A stretch of DNA of 64,000 nucleotides from Duganella alba. GTDB lineage: Bacteria > Pseudomonadota > Gammaproteobacteria > Burkholderiales > Burkholderiaceae_D. Numbering within the stretch: position 1 is the first letter of the stretch; the number at the start of each line of letters is the position of its first letter. Below the pieces are notes generated by a model. It was not told where the DNA came from. It did no database searches and saw only the letters and a list, made by a program, of their open reading frames with translations. A program made the position numbers and the translations under genes. Below are positions 8,843 through 21,794 of the stretch, in pieces. Where the stretch lies: contig NZ_WKJN01000006.1 of the NCBI RefSeq assembly GCF_009674495.1, positions 62,001-126,000 on the forward strand, written 5' to 3'.

Positions 8843-8872
8843 TTGACGCGATACATGAAAGACACATATAAT
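8843..8872 (+). promoter_or_regulatory. Strong sigma70-type promoter of the atp operon
   Basis: TTGACG at 8843-8848 and a perfect TATAAT at 8867-8872, with an 18-bp spacer, 43 bp before the atpI start. An inverted pair TTGGTGCA (8767-8774) / TGCACCAA (8811-8818) lies upstream and could be a regulator site. Confidence 0.8.
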
Positions 8873-8914
8873 CACGCGTCTTTGGGGTTTAATCGGTTTT
8901 TAAGGAGGCTCGCA

Positions 8915-9280
8915 GTGAGTAGTCCGACGAGCATTTCCAAACCGGTGTTCCGAGTCGTCGCCCTCCAGTTCGCAATTGTGACTGGATTCGCCTTGCTCGC
9001 CTGGAATATTGGCGGAGTAATCAAAGCTTGGTCGGCCGCCTATGGCGGAGCAATCGCAGTCATCGGGAGCCTGATGTACGCGATGATTGTTGCGCGCGGA
9101 TCAAATGACGCCAAAACCGCTTTGCGCGCGCATGTGCGCGCCGAAGTGACAAAGATATTTATCACGGTCGTGCTGTTTGTTGTAGCACTCGTGTTGTTTC
9201 AGTCGGCCTCATGGTTATGGCTGATCTTGGGTTTCGCGGTGGCAACCTTGGCATACTGGTTGTCACTGCTCGCAATTTAA
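8915..9280 (+). CDS. atpI: ATP synthase accessory protein AtpI
   Basis: 121 residues from GTG 8915, chosen because AAGGAGG (8902-8908) sits at ideal distance and the longer in-frame reading from 8810 would start upstream of the promoter. Four hydrophobic segments (VVALQFAIVTGFALLAW, AAYGGAIAVIGSLMYAMIV, IFITVVLFVVALVLFQ, WLWLILGFAVATLAYWLSLL) fit the AtpI/UncI fold. AtpI helps assemble or stabilise the c-ring in the inner membrane and is not essential. It is the first gene of the operon, 21 bases before atpB. Confidence 0.9.
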   Translation: MSSPTSISKPVFRVVALQFAIVTGFALLAWNIGGVIKAWSAAYGGAIAVIGSLMYAMIVARGSNDAKTALRAHVRAEVTKIFITVVLFVVALVLFQSASWLWLILGFAVATLAYWLSLLAI

Positions 9281-10096
<816 letters not shown>

Positions 10097-10140
10097 GCAA
10101 CACTGGTTTTAACTTTTTTAGTATCTGTAGTCTTTTTTAA

Positions 10141-10437
<297 letters not shown>

Positions 10438-10479
10438 TTCGCTCCACCCTAGGAGAAACTTTTAGTTAGGAGCAAAGGT

Positions 10480-10950
10480 ATGGACATCAATATGTCTCTC
10501 ATCGGTCAGATGATCACCTTCGCGGTGCTGGTCTGGGTGTCGATGAAGTTCGTATTTCCATCGCTGAATGCAGCGTTGGATGAGCGTGCCAAGCGTATCG
10601 CTGACGGTCTGGCTGCGGCCGACCAGGGCCAGCAAGCAATGGTTGTCGCTGAAAAGCGCGCCAGCGAAGCACTGGCCGGTGCACGCGAAGAAGCTTCGCA
10701 ACGCGTTGCCGACGCTGAAAAGCGCGCGCAACTGGTCGCTGAAGAAATCAAAGCGAATGCACAAGCCGAAGCAGACCGCATCATTGCGCAAGCCAAGGCC
10801 GAAGCCGAGCAGCAACTGGCCAAGGCGCGCGAAGCGCTGCGCGCTCAGGTGGCTGACCTGGCTGTGAAGGGCGCCGAGCAAATCCTCAAGCGCGAAGTCA
10901 ACGCCTCGGCCCACGCCGATCTGTTGTCGCGCCTGTCTGTCGAGCTGTAA
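10480..10950 (+). CDS. atpF: F1Fo ATP synthase subunit b
   Basis: 156 residues: one N-terminal membrane helix (about 4-24, [18 protein letters not shown]) followed by a long charged, Ala-rich coiled coil typical of the peripheral stalk dimer. ATG 10480 (MDINMSLIG) follows AGGAGCAAAGGT; a second ATG at 10492 is possible but less well spaced. Two bases separate it from atpH. Confidence 0.96.
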   Translation: MDINMSLIGQMITFAVLVWVSMKFVFPSLNAALDERAKRIADGLAAADQGQQAMVVAEKRASEALAGAREEASQRVADAEKRAQLVAEEIKANAQAEADRIIAQAKAEAEQQLAKAREALRAQVADLAVKGAEQILKREVNASAHADLLSRLSVEL

Positions 10951-10952
10951 TC

Positions 10953-11498
10953 ATGGCAGAAAACGCAACCGTCGCCCGTCCCTACGCGGAAGCTTTGTTC
11001 CGCGTAGCCCAAGCAGGTAAGGAATCGTTCAACCTCGCGGCGTGGTCCGAACTGGTGGCCGAACTGGCCCAGATCGCGGCCCACCCCGAGGTGCAAGCAT
11101 TCGCCCGCAACCCGAAAGCGTCGGCCAGCGATATCGTCGCCGCCTTCAAGGCCCTGGTGAAAACCCCGGTCAGCCCGGAAGCCAATAACTTCCTGACGAT
11201 GCTGGTGGAAAACGGCCGTATCAGTCTGCTGCCGGAAATCGGCGCGCAATTCCTGGCGTTGAAAAACGCCGCGGAAGGTGCGGCAGACGCGGTCATCACC
11301 AGCGCCTTCGAGCTCGACGCTGCGCAAGTAAGCACGCTGATCGCGACGCTGGAAAAGAAATTCAGCCGCAAGCTGCACCCGGTCGTCAGCGTGGACCCGG
11401 CCCTGATCGGCGGCGTGCGCGTGGTGGTCGGCGACGAAGTGCTGGACACTTCGGTGCGCGCCAAGCTGCAGCAAATGCGTGTTGCACTGGTCGCTTGA
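10953..11498 (+). CDS. atpH: F1Fo ATP synthase subunit delta
   Basis: 181 residues, normal length. The N-terminal [15 protein letters not shown] motif is the delta/OSCP signature that sits on top of the alpha-beta hexamer and ties it to the b stalk. The C-terminal segment [19 protein letters not shown] is also conserved. Follows atpF after two bases; a 75-bp gap with GGAG (TTTTAGGAGTTAGT) precedes atpA. Confidence 0.95.
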   Translation: MAENATVARPYAEALFRVAQAGKESFNLAAWSELVAELAQIAAHPEVQAFARNPKASASDIVAAFKALVKTPVSPEANNFLTMLVENGRISLLPEIGAQFLALKNAAEGAADAVITSAFELDAAQVSTLIATLEKKFSRKLHPVVSVDPALIGGVRVVVGDEVLDTSVRAKLQQMRVALVA

Positions 11499-11573
11499 GT
11501 TCAACCTCGGCGACCGGCTTAGAACAGATTCTTCATCTCGCGCAAGCTGAGAGAAACACTTTTAGGAGTTAGT

Positions 11574-13115
<1,542 letters not shown>

Positions 13116-13122
13116 GGTGCTT

Positions 13123-13148
13123 GGCGCCCCGGTCAAACCTGGGGCGCC
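13123..13148 (+). other. Intercistronic hairpin between atpA and atpG
   Basis: GGCGCCCC (13123-13130) pairs perfectly with GGGGCGCC (13141-13148). No T-run follows, so it is unlikely to terminate. It may protect the upstream message or adjust relative subunit output. Confidence 0.6.
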
Positions 13149-13173
13149 GTCAGCGCAGAAGGAGTAAGGACTC

Positions 13174-14049
13174 ATGGCAGTAGGCAAAGAGATACGTGGC
13201 AAGATCAAAAGCGTAGAAAATACGAAGAAGATCACCAAGGCGATGGAAATGGTCGCCGCATCGAAAATGCGCAAAGCGCAGGATCGCATGCGCGCCGCCC
13301 GTCCCTACAGTGAGAAGATTCGTAACATCGCTGCAAATCTGGCGAACGCAAATCCGGAGTACACGCACCCGTTCCTGGCCGATGAAGCCAAGGAATCGGC
13401 CAAGGCGGTTGGCTTCATCGTTGTGACGACCGACAAGGGTCTGTGCGGCGGCATGAACACCAACATCCTGCGTCTGGTGACGAACAAATCGCGTGAGCTG
13501 GAAGCCGCCGGCAACAAGATTGCCGCCGTGGCGATTGGTAACAAGGGTTTGGGTTTCCTGAACCGCGTCGGCGTGCCGGTGGTTGCGCAAGTGACCCAGA
13601 TCGGCGACACCCCGCACCTGGAAAAACTGATTGGCCCCGTTAAAGTCATGCTGGAAAAGTTCCAGAACGGCGAGGTTGATGCGGTTTACCTGTGCTACAC
13701 CAAGTTCATCAACACGATGAAACAGGAACCGGTCGTGCAGCAGCTGCTGCCACTGCCGGCTGCCAGCAAACAGGCTGACGCAGGTAATCACAACTGGGAT
13801 TACATCTACGAGCCGGATGCAGCAACTGTCATCGATGAACTGCTGGAGCGCTATGTAGAAGCGCTGGTGTACCAGTCGGTCGCGGAAAACCTGGCGTCCG
13901 AGCAATCGGCGCGGATGGTGGCGATGAAGGCGGCAAGCGACAACGCAGGTAGCGTGATCGGTGAACTGAAACTGATCTACAACAAAACCCGCCAAGCTGC
14001 GATTACCAAAGAACTCTCCGAAATCGTCGCCGGTGCGGCAGCGGTTTAA
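13174..14049 (+). CDS. atpG: F1 ATP synthase subunit gamma
   Basis: 291 residues, the rotor shaft of F1. The N-terminal helix [21 protein letters not shown] and the C-terminal helix ([19 protein letters not shown]) form the coiled coil that turns inside the hexamer. [11 protein letters not shown] is the conserved central motif. AGAAGGAGTAAGGACTC precedes the ATG. Standard operon position. Confidence 0.97.
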   Translation: MAVGKEIRGKIKSVENTKKITKAMEMVAASKMRKAQDRMRAARPYSEKIRNIAANLANANPEYTHPFLADEAKESAKAVGFIVVTTDKGLCGGMNTNILRLVTNKSRELEAAGNKIAAVAIGNKGLGFLNRVGVPVVAQVTQIGDTPHLEKLIGPVKVMLEKFQNGEVDAVYLCYTKFINTMKQEPVVQQLLPLPAASKQADAGNHNWDYIYEPDAATVIDELLERYVEALVYQSVAENLASEQSARMVAMKAASDNAGSVIGELKLIYNKTRQAAITKELSEIVAGAAAV

Positions 14050-15480
<1,431 letters not shown>

Positions 15481-15494
15481 TTGTTTGAGTTGTT

Positions 15495-15518
15495 CGCCCC
15501 GGCCGTAACGCCGGGGCG
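15495..15518 (+). other. Intercistronic hairpin between atpD and atpC
   Basis: CGCCCCGGC (15495-15503) pairs with GCCGGGGCG (15510-15518) around CGTAAC. There is no T-run. It is the second such element in this operon and may set the lower output of epsilon relative to beta. Confidence 0.6.
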
Positions 15519-15538
15519 TTCCACCCGATAGGACACAC

Positions 15539-15961
15539 ATGGCAAACACTATTCACGTTGACGTGGTTTCCGCCGAGGAGTTGATCTACTCCGGCGAAGC
15601 CGAATTCGTCGCGTTGCCGGGTGAGCAGGGCGAGCTGGGTATCTACCCGAAGCACACGCCGCTGATTACCCGTATCCGTCCGGGCGCGGTGCGCATCCAG
15701 GTTCCAGGCCAGGCTGAAGAAGAGTTCGTCTTCGTTGCCGGCGGTCTGCTGGAAGTGCAGCCGGGCGCCGTGACGGTGCTGGCGGACACCGCGATCCGCG
15801 GCAAGGATCTGGACGAAGCCAAAGCGACTTCGGCCAAGAAACGCGCCGAGGAAACGCTGGCCAACAACAGCTCCGGTATCGACTACGCGAAAGCGCAAGC
15901 CGAACTGGCAGCGGCCATCGGCCAGCTGGCAGCGATCGCCAAACTGCGCGCGAAGCACTAA
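15539..15961 (+). CDS. atpC: F1 ATP synthase subunit epsilon
   Basis: 140 residues. The N-terminal beta sandwich ([20 protein letters not shown], then [18 protein letters not shown]) and C-terminal helical pair match the epsilon subunit, which couples gamma to the c-ring and inhibits hydrolysis. Last gene of the operon, followed 23 bases later by a clear intrinsic terminator. Confidence 0.97.
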   Translation: MANTIHVDVVSAEELIYSGEAEFVALPGEQGELGIYPKHTPLITRIRPGAVRIQVPGQAEEEFVFVAGGLLEVQPGAVTVLADTAIRGKDLDEAKATSAKKRAEETLANNSSGIDYAKAQAELAAAIGQLAAIAKLRAKH

Positions 15962-15983
15962 GCAACGCTCTAGCAGCACCCGC

Positions 15984-16012
15984 AAAAAAGGCAGCCTCGG
16001 CTGCCTTTTTTT
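15984..16012 (+). terminator. Intrinsic terminator of the atp operon
   Basis: AAAAAAGGCAG, loop CCTCGG, CTGCCTTTTTTT: an 11-bp stem ending in a seven-base T-run. Confidence 0.92.
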
Positions 16013-16094
16013 ACGCCTGTGCATGTGACAGCGGCCACATCTTGAGAAAAGCGGCAGGCCTATAATCGGCGCTCTTTGATTAAAAAATAATAAA

Positions 16095-17255
16095 ATGAAT
16101 CGAGCGCTGCTGACTATTTTGTCGACTGTCGTGCTGAGCGCGATCGGCATTGGATTGACCATGCCGATCATTCCGCAGCTGATGCGTGATGTTGGCCATA
16201 CGGCGGAACTGGGATGGCGCTTTGGCGCTTTCACTGGTTTGTATGCGCTGATGCAGTTTGTGTTTTCGCCCATCCTCGGCATGATGAGCGATCGCTACGG
16301 CCGGCGGCCGATTCTGCTGCTGTCGCTGGCCGGCGCGGTGGTCGATTATCTGTTCATGGCGATCGCGCCATCGCTGTCGCTGTTGTTTGTCGGCCGCGCG
16401 ATTGCCGGCATCACCGGCGCCAGCATGGCCGTCACCTCGGCCTACATAGCCGACGTCACGCCGGAAGAGCAGCGTTCGCGCCGTTACGGGCAGCTGGGCG
16501 CGTGCTTCGGTATCGGCTTCATCATCGGCCCGGTGCTCGGCGGCTTGCTTGGCGCCTGGTGGGTGCGTGCGCCGTTCCTAGCCGCCGCCGCGATGAATGC
16601 GCTGAACCTGCTGCTGACGCTGTGGCTGGTGAAGGAGTCGCACACCGCCAAGGACAGCGCAGAGCGCATTTCCTTGAACCCATTGGCCAGCCTGCGCTGG
16701 GCCCTCAGCTTCAAGGCCTTGCTGCCATTGCTGGGCGTCTACGTGATCCTGGTCCTGGTGGGCGAAATCGGCGGCACCATCTGGGTGCTGTATGGCGAAG
16801 ACAAGTTCGCCTGGGATGCGCTGACCATCGGCCTGTCGCTGGCCGGCTTCGGCGCCTTTCACGCGCTGGCGCAGGCGTTTGTGGTGGGGCCGATTGCCGA
16901 ACGCTGGGGCGAACGTGCCGCGCTGCTGATCGGTATCGTCTCCGACGGCACGGCGTATGTGATCCTGGCGTTGACTGTCCACGGCTGGGTGGCGTTTGCG
17001 CTGATGCCGCTGTTCTGCCTGGGCGGCATCGGCGCGCCGGCGTTGCAGTCGCTGGTGTCGGGCAGCGTCGGCTCGGATCAGCAGGGCAAGCTGCAGGGCG
17101 TGATGGCCAGCACCGCCAGTCTGGCGTCGGTGATCGGTCCAGTCGCCATCAGCACGATTTACTTCATGTCACGCGGTACGTTCCCAGGCATGGTGTGGAT
17201 CATCGGCGCATGCCTGTATCTGCTTTGCTTGCCGGTGCTGCTACGCCGCGCGTAG
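16095..17255 (+). CDS. MFS efflux transporter, TetA-like
   Basis: 386 residues and about twelve membrane helices. The major-facilitator motif A GMMSDRYGRRP is at 62-72 and AYIADVTPEEQRSRRYG follows helix 4, as in class A/B/C tetracycline efflux pumps. Chromosomal relatives of TetA often have unknown or weak drug specificity, so resistance should not be assumed. The extreme C-terminus overlaps the convergent PhzF-like gene by 15 bases. No regulator gene of the TetR type is adjacent. Confidence 0.85.
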   Translation: MNRALLTILSTVVLSAIGIGLTMPIIPQLMRDVGHTAELGWRFGAFTGLYALMQFVFSPILGMMSDRYGRRPILLLSLAGAVVDYLFMAIAPSLSLLFVGRAIAGITGASMAVTSAYIADVTPEEQRSRRYGQLGACFGIGFIIGPVLGGLLGAWWVRAPFLAAAAMNALNLLLTLWLVKESHTAKDSAERISLNPLASLRWALSFKALLPLLGVYVILVLVGEIGGTIWVLYGEDKFAWDALTIGLSLAGFGAFHALAQAFVVGPIAERWGERAALLIGIVSDGTAYVILALTVHGWVAFALMPLFCLGGIGAPALQSLVSGSVGSDQQGKLQGVMASTASLASVIGPVAISTIYFMSRGTFPGMVWIIGACLYLLCLPVLLRRA

Positions 17256-18089
17256 TGTGCCGTCGATGACGGTGACCGCTTTGCCGCCGATCCAGGGATC
17301 GCCATCGGCGTAGGTGACGGTAACACGTCCATCGCGGCCCAGCGCTGTGCCTTGTCGGGCGCTGTAGTCGCGGGCGGGCAGCAGGCGGGCGATGCAGGCG
17401 TTGGCGCTGCCGGTGACCGGGTCTTCGATCTGGATGCCGTTTTCCAGGAACAGCGCGCGCACTTCGTAGTCTGCCGGGCCGCCGGCAGGATGTGGGCCGT
17501 AGATGGCGACGCCGTTGCTGGCGGTGCGGCGCATCAGTTCATCCAGCGCGGCGGCATTAGGTATCACGGCGAGGCAATCGGCCGCCGTATCCAGTCGCAC
17601 GGCCAGCCAGCAGATGCCCATGTTGACCACCACCGGCGGATGGCTGTCGGCCAGCGCTTCCGAACCCAGCGTTGTGTGTAGCAGCGGCAGCAGGCTGCTG
17701 TTCATTGTCTCCAGCCGCGCCGCTGGTGCGCGAAACGCCAGGCCGCCATCGCTGGCGATGTTGACGGTGACCAGGCCGACGCCGCATTCCTGAATCAGAA
17801 CGCCCGGCGTTTTTGGTTGCAGCCCAGCTTCCAGCAGCGCGTGCGCGGTACCCAGCGTTGGATGGCCAGCAAACGGAAACTCTTCCTGCGTGGTGAAGAT
17901 GCGCACGCGATAGTCGGCCGCTGGATCGGTAGGCGGCAGCACAAACGTGGTCTCGGACAAATTGGTCCAGCGCGCAATCGCCTGCATCTGCTCGCTGCTG
18001 AGTCCTTCAGCATCGAGAATCACCGCCAGCGGATTGCCTTTGAACGGCGTGGAAGTAAAAACGTCTACCTGTTTGAAACGGCGGGTCAT
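17241..18089 (-). CDS. PhzF-like isomerase family protein
   Basis: 282 residues from ATG 18089 (MTRRFKQVDVF). PhzF-fold enzymes are cofactor-free isomerases; phenazine biosynthesis is only one of their roles and no phenazine genes are here. The catalytic Glu is E46 in LSETTFV, with FPFAGHPTLG at 71-80 and EDPVTGSA at 222-229, all conserved. The start overlaps the stop of the upstream AraC-type gene by four bases (ATGA), indicating coupling. Its 3' end overlaps the convergent MFS gene. Natural substrate unknown. Confidence 0.88.
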   Translation of the reverse strand: MTRRFKQVDVFTSTPFKGNPLAVILDAEGLSSEQMQAIARWTNLSETTFVLPPTDPAADYRVRIFTTQEEFPFAGHPTLGTAHALLEAGLQPKTPGVLIQECGVGLVTVNIASDGGLAFRAPAARLETMNSSLLPLLHTTLGSEALADSHPPVVVNMGICWLAVRLDTAADCLAVIPNAAALDELMRRTASNGVAIYGPHPAGGPADYEVRALFLENGIQIEDPVTGSANACIARLLPARDYSARQGTALGRDGRVTVTYADGDPWIGGKAVTVIDGTLRAA

Positions 18090-18904
18090 GATTGTTCCTT
18101 GCAACTGCGGCGATAGTCGGCGGGCGGCTTGCCGACCAGTTTTTCGAAATCGGTGGTGAAGTGGGCCTGGTCGTAGTAGCCGAGCGCCTGCGCCAGCGAG
18201 GCCAGGTCGACGTCGCTGCCTTTGGCGAGCAAGTCGGAGGCATCCAGCAGGCGGTTGCGGCGGATGACCCATTTGGGCGTCGCGCCGACGTATTCCTTGA
18301 ACAGCATTTGCAGCCGGCGCACGCTGATGTCGACCTGTTCCGCCAACTGCTGCACCTGCGTGATGTCCGGATTGTTTTGGATGGTGTCGAGGACGAAAGC
18401 GATACGCTCGGTTTGCGGATCGACCGTCGGCAGCGCGGTGCGGATGATGGCGCTGGCGGCGGCCACCATGCCGGCATCGTCGGCCGCGCCGAGCACGCTG
18501 CGTTCCGCCTCGGCGTCATCGCAATCAAACACGGCGGACAGTGGCAGCTCGCGATTGGTGGCCGTCTGCACCGGCTGCCCCAGGAAACCGCGAAACGCGC
18601 CCGGCCGGAAGCGCAGGCCCAGCACGCGGCCGCTGCCGCGCAGCGTGTATTCGAACGCGCCCGTCATCACGCCAAACACCGCCGTGCGGCCGGTGTCGAA
18701 CACCACGTGGATGCACGGCGAAGGCAGGGTGCGCTGTACGTGCACCACGCCGTCCGGCAGCGTCCACGCCACCAGCCAGAAGTGCTCGATGAAAGGCGCA
18801 AGGTCGGCGTCGGGCAGGTAGCGTTCCAACCGAAATATTTTTTCGCCCGCCGCCGGATTCACCACACCACGGGTAGGACGCGGTACACTTTGCAGCGTTG
18901 TCAT
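18086..18904 (-). CDS. AraC-family transcriptional regulator
   Basis: 272 residues. The C-terminal third carries two helix-turn-helix motifs (ITQVQQLAEQVDISVRRLQM and LASLAQALGYYDQAHFTTDF) ending in VGKPPADYRR, the classical AraC pattern. The N-terminal part, with FIEHFWLVAW and PSPCIHVVF, looks like the sensor domain often found in regulators paired with small enzymes. It is coupled to the PhzF-like gene downstream and so probably controls that pair or itself. Effector unknown. Confidence 0.88.
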   Translation of the reverse strand: MTTLQSVPRPTRGVVNPAAGEKIFRLERYLPDADLAPFIEHFWLVAWTLPDGVVHVQRTLPSPCIHVVFDTGRTAVFGVMTGAFEYTLRGSGRVLGLRFRPGAFRGFLGQPVQTATNRELPLSAVFDCDDAEAERSVLGAADDAGMVAAASAIIRTALPTVDPQTERIAFVLDTIQNNPDITQVQQLAEQVDISVRRLQMLFKEYVGATPKWVIRRNRLLDASDLLAKGSDVDLASLAQALGYYDQAHFTTDFEKLVGKPPADYRRSCKEQS

Positions 18905-18981
18905 AAGGCGTTCGCGTTTTTACAAGACCACCATCTTAGCAAGAGTTATCGTGAGTTTTCACCCACCCGAAGGAGAAATTC

Positions 18982-19614
18982 ATGGCACCGCAACTGACCT
19001 TGTACCACTGCCCGCATTCGCGCTCCACCGGCGTGCTGACCTTGCTGGAAGAACTGCACGCCCCCTACGCGCTGCATGTGATGAACATGCGCAAGGGCGA
19101 GAACCGCGAAGCCGCCTACCTGGCCGTCAATCCGATGGGCAAAGTCCCGGCCATCCGCCACGGCGACGCCGTCGTCACCGAACAGGTGGCGATCTACCTG
19201 TATCTGGCCGACCTGTTCCCGGACGCCAAGCTGGCGCCGCCGCTGGGCGATCCACTGCGCGGTCCCTACCTGCGCTGGATGGCGTTCTACGGCAGTTGCT
19301 TCGAGCCAGCCATTGTCGACCAGTGGATGAAGAACAAGCCGGCCGACAAGCAGGCCTGCCACTACGGTGACTTCGACACCATGTTCGCCACGTTGATCGA
19401 GCAGCTTTCCAAGGGGCCGTACCTGCTGGGCGAGCAGTTCAGTGCGCTCGACATCCTGTGGGGCACGGCTTTCGGCTGGATGATGATGTTCGGCCTGGTG
19501 CCCAAGCTGCCCGTCATCGAACAATACGTCGCGCGCGTGCAGGGCCGCCCGTCCGCCGTCGCCGCCAATGAAAAAGACGCGGCCCTCGCCGCGGAACAGG
19601 CCGCCGCCGCATGA
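18982..19614 (+). CDS. Glutathione S-transferase family protein
   Basis: 210 residues. The N-terminal thioredoxin fold begins LTLYHCPHSRSTGVLTLLEE, with the cis-proline motif in GKVPAIRHGD and the glutathione-contacting EQVAIYLYLADL. The all-helical C-terminal domain follows. GAAGGAGAAATTC precedes the ATG. Overlaps the CPBP protease gene by four bases, so the two share a transcript. Likely a cytosolic detoxification or reductase enzyme; substrate not readable. Confidence 0.9.
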   Translation: MAPQLTLYHCPHSRSTGVLTLLEELHAPYALHVMNMRKGENREAAYLAVNPMGKVPAIRHGDAVVTEQVAIYLYLADLFPDAKLAPPLGDPLRGPYLRWMAFYGSCFEPAIVDQWMKNKPADKQACHYGDFDTMFATLIEQLSKGPYLLGEQFSALDILWGTAFGWMMMFGLVPKLPVIEQYVARVQGRPSAVAANEKDAALAAEQAAAA

Positions 19615-20303
19615 TCGACACCGTCATCGGCCTGCTGCTGGCGATGGGCCTGCCCACGCTGTTCGCCCTGTTGTACCGCGACAGCAAGAGCGGGCCGATG
19701 AACATGCGCCGCCATCTGCTGACGATGTGGGGCTGCTGCCTGGTCCTGCTGGCGTGGCTGCTGTTGTGGGAACAGCGTCCGCTGTCGAGCATCGGTATCG
19801 CCGGCGGCAATTACCTGGCCTGGCTGATCGGCCTCGCGCTGGGCCTGACCATTCTGGCCACCTCGGTCATGTCGGTGATCCAGGCCAGCAAGGGCGGCAA
19901 GGCGGCGTTGCCGGAAGGTTCCGAGCAGGGCCTGATGCGCCTACTGGCCACACCGGCCTGGTTCCGCTGGGCCGTGGTGCTCACGGCCGGCATCACCGAA
20001 GAAATCATGTTCCGTGGCTACCCGATCGAGCGTCTGGCCGAGATGACCGGCAAGCTGTGGCTGGCCGCGCTGATCCCGCTGGTGGTGTTCACGCTGGCGC
20101 ACATGGGCGGCTGGACGCTGAGCCACATGGTGGGCGTGCTGTTCGGCGGCGGCATTCTCACCGGCCTGTACCTGTGGCAGCGCGACCTGATCGCCTGCAT
20201 GATCGCGCACGCGCTGATCGATGCGCTGATTATCTTCCTGCCCGCGCTGCTGAAAAAACTGGCAGCGCGCCAGCCTACAGCGGTTCCAGCCCGCGCGCCT
20301 TGA
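19611..20303 (+). CDS. CPBP-family intramembrane metalloprotease
   Basis: 230 residues with about six to eight hydrophobic segments. The Rce1/CPBP signature is present: EEIMFRG, then FTLAHMGG, then a C-terminal HALIDALI, supplying the Glu and His residues that bind the catalytic metal. Related proteins process prenylated or bacteriocin-type peptides or confer immunity. Starts inside the GST stop codon. The last 29 bases overlap the convergent ModA-like gene. Confidence 0.85.
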   Translation: MIDTVIGLLLAMGLPTLFALLYRDSKSGPMNMRRHLLTMWGCCLVLLAWLLLWEQRPLSSIGIAGGNYLAWLIGLALGLTILATSVMSVIQASKGGKAALPEGSEQGLMRLLATPAWFRWAVVLTAGITEEIMFRGYPIERLAEMTGKLWLAALIPLVVFTLAHMGGWTLSHMVGVLFGGGILTGLYLWQRDLIACMIAHALIDALIIFLPALLKKLAARQPTAVPARAP

Positions 20304-21021
20304 GGATGGCCTTGGCGGCTGGCTGCGCCAGCGCGTTGACGAAGGCCTGCGCGGCTGCACGGTCGCTTGCCGTGGCCGACGGCGCCGCCGAGAAGGTCGA
20401 ATACACCTGCACCTCGGCCGGCAATGGCCCGGCCAGTTGGGCTTCCGGCGAGTCGAAGATTTCGCTAATCTGCGTAAAGCCCATTTCCGCCTGACCGGCC
20501 GCCACCGCCTGCGGCGCGGTGATTTTGCTGATGATGACGGTTTTGGCACCCATGGCTTCCGTAATGCCGAACTGCTCGAAGATCTTCTTCATCGTCGGCC
20601 CGGTCGCGCCCTGTGCCGAGTAGGTGATGGATTTCGCCGCCAGCAGCGTGCGCTTGAAGTCGTCGGCGTTGCCGATGGCCGGCTTGGACGCGGTCCTGGC
20701 CACCGTCACGCCGACGCCGCTGCGCGCCACCGCGACCTTGCCGGCGGCGTCCAGCTTGCCCTGCCTGGCCAGATCGTCCAGCGCGGCGGCGGTCAGGAAG
20801 GCGACGTCGAAGTGCGCGCCTTTCTCGATGTCGGACTTCAGTTCGCCGGTGGTGGCGATGTGCAGCGTGACCTTGTGGCCGCTGCTCGCCTCAAACGCCG
20901 GGGCGATCTGCTCCAGCGCCGACTTGGCGGCCACGGTGCCGAACACGGTGATGTCCGCCGCCTGGGCGCCGCCACAGGCAGCCAACAGGAAGGCAGATGC
21001 TGCTACGAAACGATAGCTCAT
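20275..21021 (-). CDS. ModA-like periplasmic substrate-binding protein
   Basis: 248 residues from ATG 21021, chosen over a GTG at 21030 because AAGGAG lies ten bases before the ATG. The signal peptide MSYRFVAASAFLLAACGGAQA ends in an AQA-A-type site; the Cys may instead indicate lipidation. The mature protein starts ADITVFGTVAAKSALEQIAP and has the type 2 binding-protein fold of molybdate or related oxyanion carriers. No modB or modC permease/ATPase gene is adjacent, so it is an orphan and its ligand is uncertain. It follows the TOPRIM-like gene by five bases. Confidence 0.8.
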   Translation of the reverse strand: MSYRFVAASAFLLAACGGAQAADITVFGTVAAKSALEQIAPAFEASSGHKVTLHIATTGELKSDIEKGAHFDVAFLTAAALDDLARQGKLDAAGKVAVARSGVGVTVARTASKPAIGNADDFKRTLLAAKSITYSAQGATGPTMKKIFEQFGITEAMGAKTVIISKITAPQAVAAGQAEMGFTQISEIFDSPEAQLAGPLPAEVQVYSTFSAAPSATASDRAAAQAFVNALAQPAAKAILKARGLEPL

Positions 21022-21026
21022 TATTG

Positions 21027-21794
21027 TCACACTCCTTGGTAAGAGGGAAGCCCCAGAATGTTCATCGCCGCGTTCAGGCGTTCCTTGAATTTTTGCAGGC
21101 TGGGCATCTGGTTTGCCGCCTTCTCGTCATCGTAGCCATGCTCTGTTAGCCAATCGACTTGCTCGGCACTGGAGAGCTCGCGGCCATAGGCAGCGTCGAG
21201 TGCATCCTTGAGGGCATGCGGGGATTTGTCGTTGCCGGACATATCTTCCAGCGCCGCGCAATGCTGATAAGGATGCGCTTTTGCTGCACACAGCAGCCAG
21301 GCTTCCGATTTTGGTTTGGGTAGCATGGGCACGCCGCATTCTCCCAGCTCTGACCTGGCAAAGCCCTCTACCATCGCTTTCCACTTCTGATCCCATAGAC
21401 CGGCAGGGGTAGAATTGGTGCCATCACAGTCACGGAACAAAATGGCAATCGCTTGGTCCCCGTTCTCTTGTTGCAAGCGCAGGGTTTCTTTACCCAGTAC
21501 CCAGGCATTGATTCGAAAATATCCTGTGTCTTGGCCGTTCTTTTTCCCTGTTAAGGAGATGCTTTCCTTGCCGGCCTTGCGTTGTGCTGCCAACGCCATT
21601 AACTGTGACTTGCGGATATAGATGTATTGCGCCGGCGTGACTTCCAGCATGGAATAGTGCAGACGCTGCGCGAGGATCTGGTCGACAAGCAAGGTCATTG
21701 GACCGTGGACAAAATCCGGAACCTGACATTGACCTTGGCTGTTATTGCAATCGCCCAGATCGGACTTGCCTTCGCCGCTCAGTACAACCATCAT
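21027..21794 (-). CDS. TOPRIM-like partner protein of AAA ATPase
   Basis: 255 residues, not assigned to a named family with certainty. The N-terminus VVLSGEGKSD (E8, D12) and a later AIAILFRDCDGTNS (D122, D124) have the Glu then Asp-x-Asp pattern of TOPRIM nuclease or primase folds; PKPKSEAWLLCA (159-170) is a strongly conserved-looking block. The start overlaps the upstream ATPase stop by four bases, so they are translated together. ATPase/TOPRIM pairs (OLD-like, RloB, DUF4276, PARIS types) act in phage defence. The nuclease role is inference. Base composition is clearly lower in GC than the neighbours. Confidence 0.6.
   Translation of the reverse strand: MMVVLSGEGKSDLGDCNNSQGQCQVPDFVHGPMTLLVDQILAQRLHYSMLEVTPAQYIYIRKSQLMALAAQRKAGKESISLTGKKNGQDTGYFRINAWVLGKETLRLQQENGDQAIAILFRDCDGTNSTPAGLWDQKWKAMVEGFARSELGECGVPMLPKPKSEAWLLCAAKAHPYQHCAALEDMSGNDKSPHALKDALDAAYGRELSSAEQVDWLTEHGYDDEKAANQMPSLQKFKERLNAAMNILGLPSYQGV

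Noticed and set aside
8810..8914. N-terminal extension of AtpI from 8810
   Set aside because: It would begin upstream of the TTGACG/TATAAT promoter, and a perfect AAGGAGG precedes GTG 8915.
16042..16066. TTGAGA / TATAAT as promoter of the TetA-like gene
   Set aside because: Spacer is only 13 bp. The TATAAT may be a real -10, but the pair cannot be supported.
16095..17255. Acquired tetracycline resistance gene
   Set aside because: No TetR repressor, mobile element or composition shift; it looks like a resident MFS pump of unknown specificity.
17241..18089. Phenazine biosynthesis role for the PhzF-like gene
   Set aside because: No other phz genes are present, and PhzF-like isomerases are widespread without phenazines.
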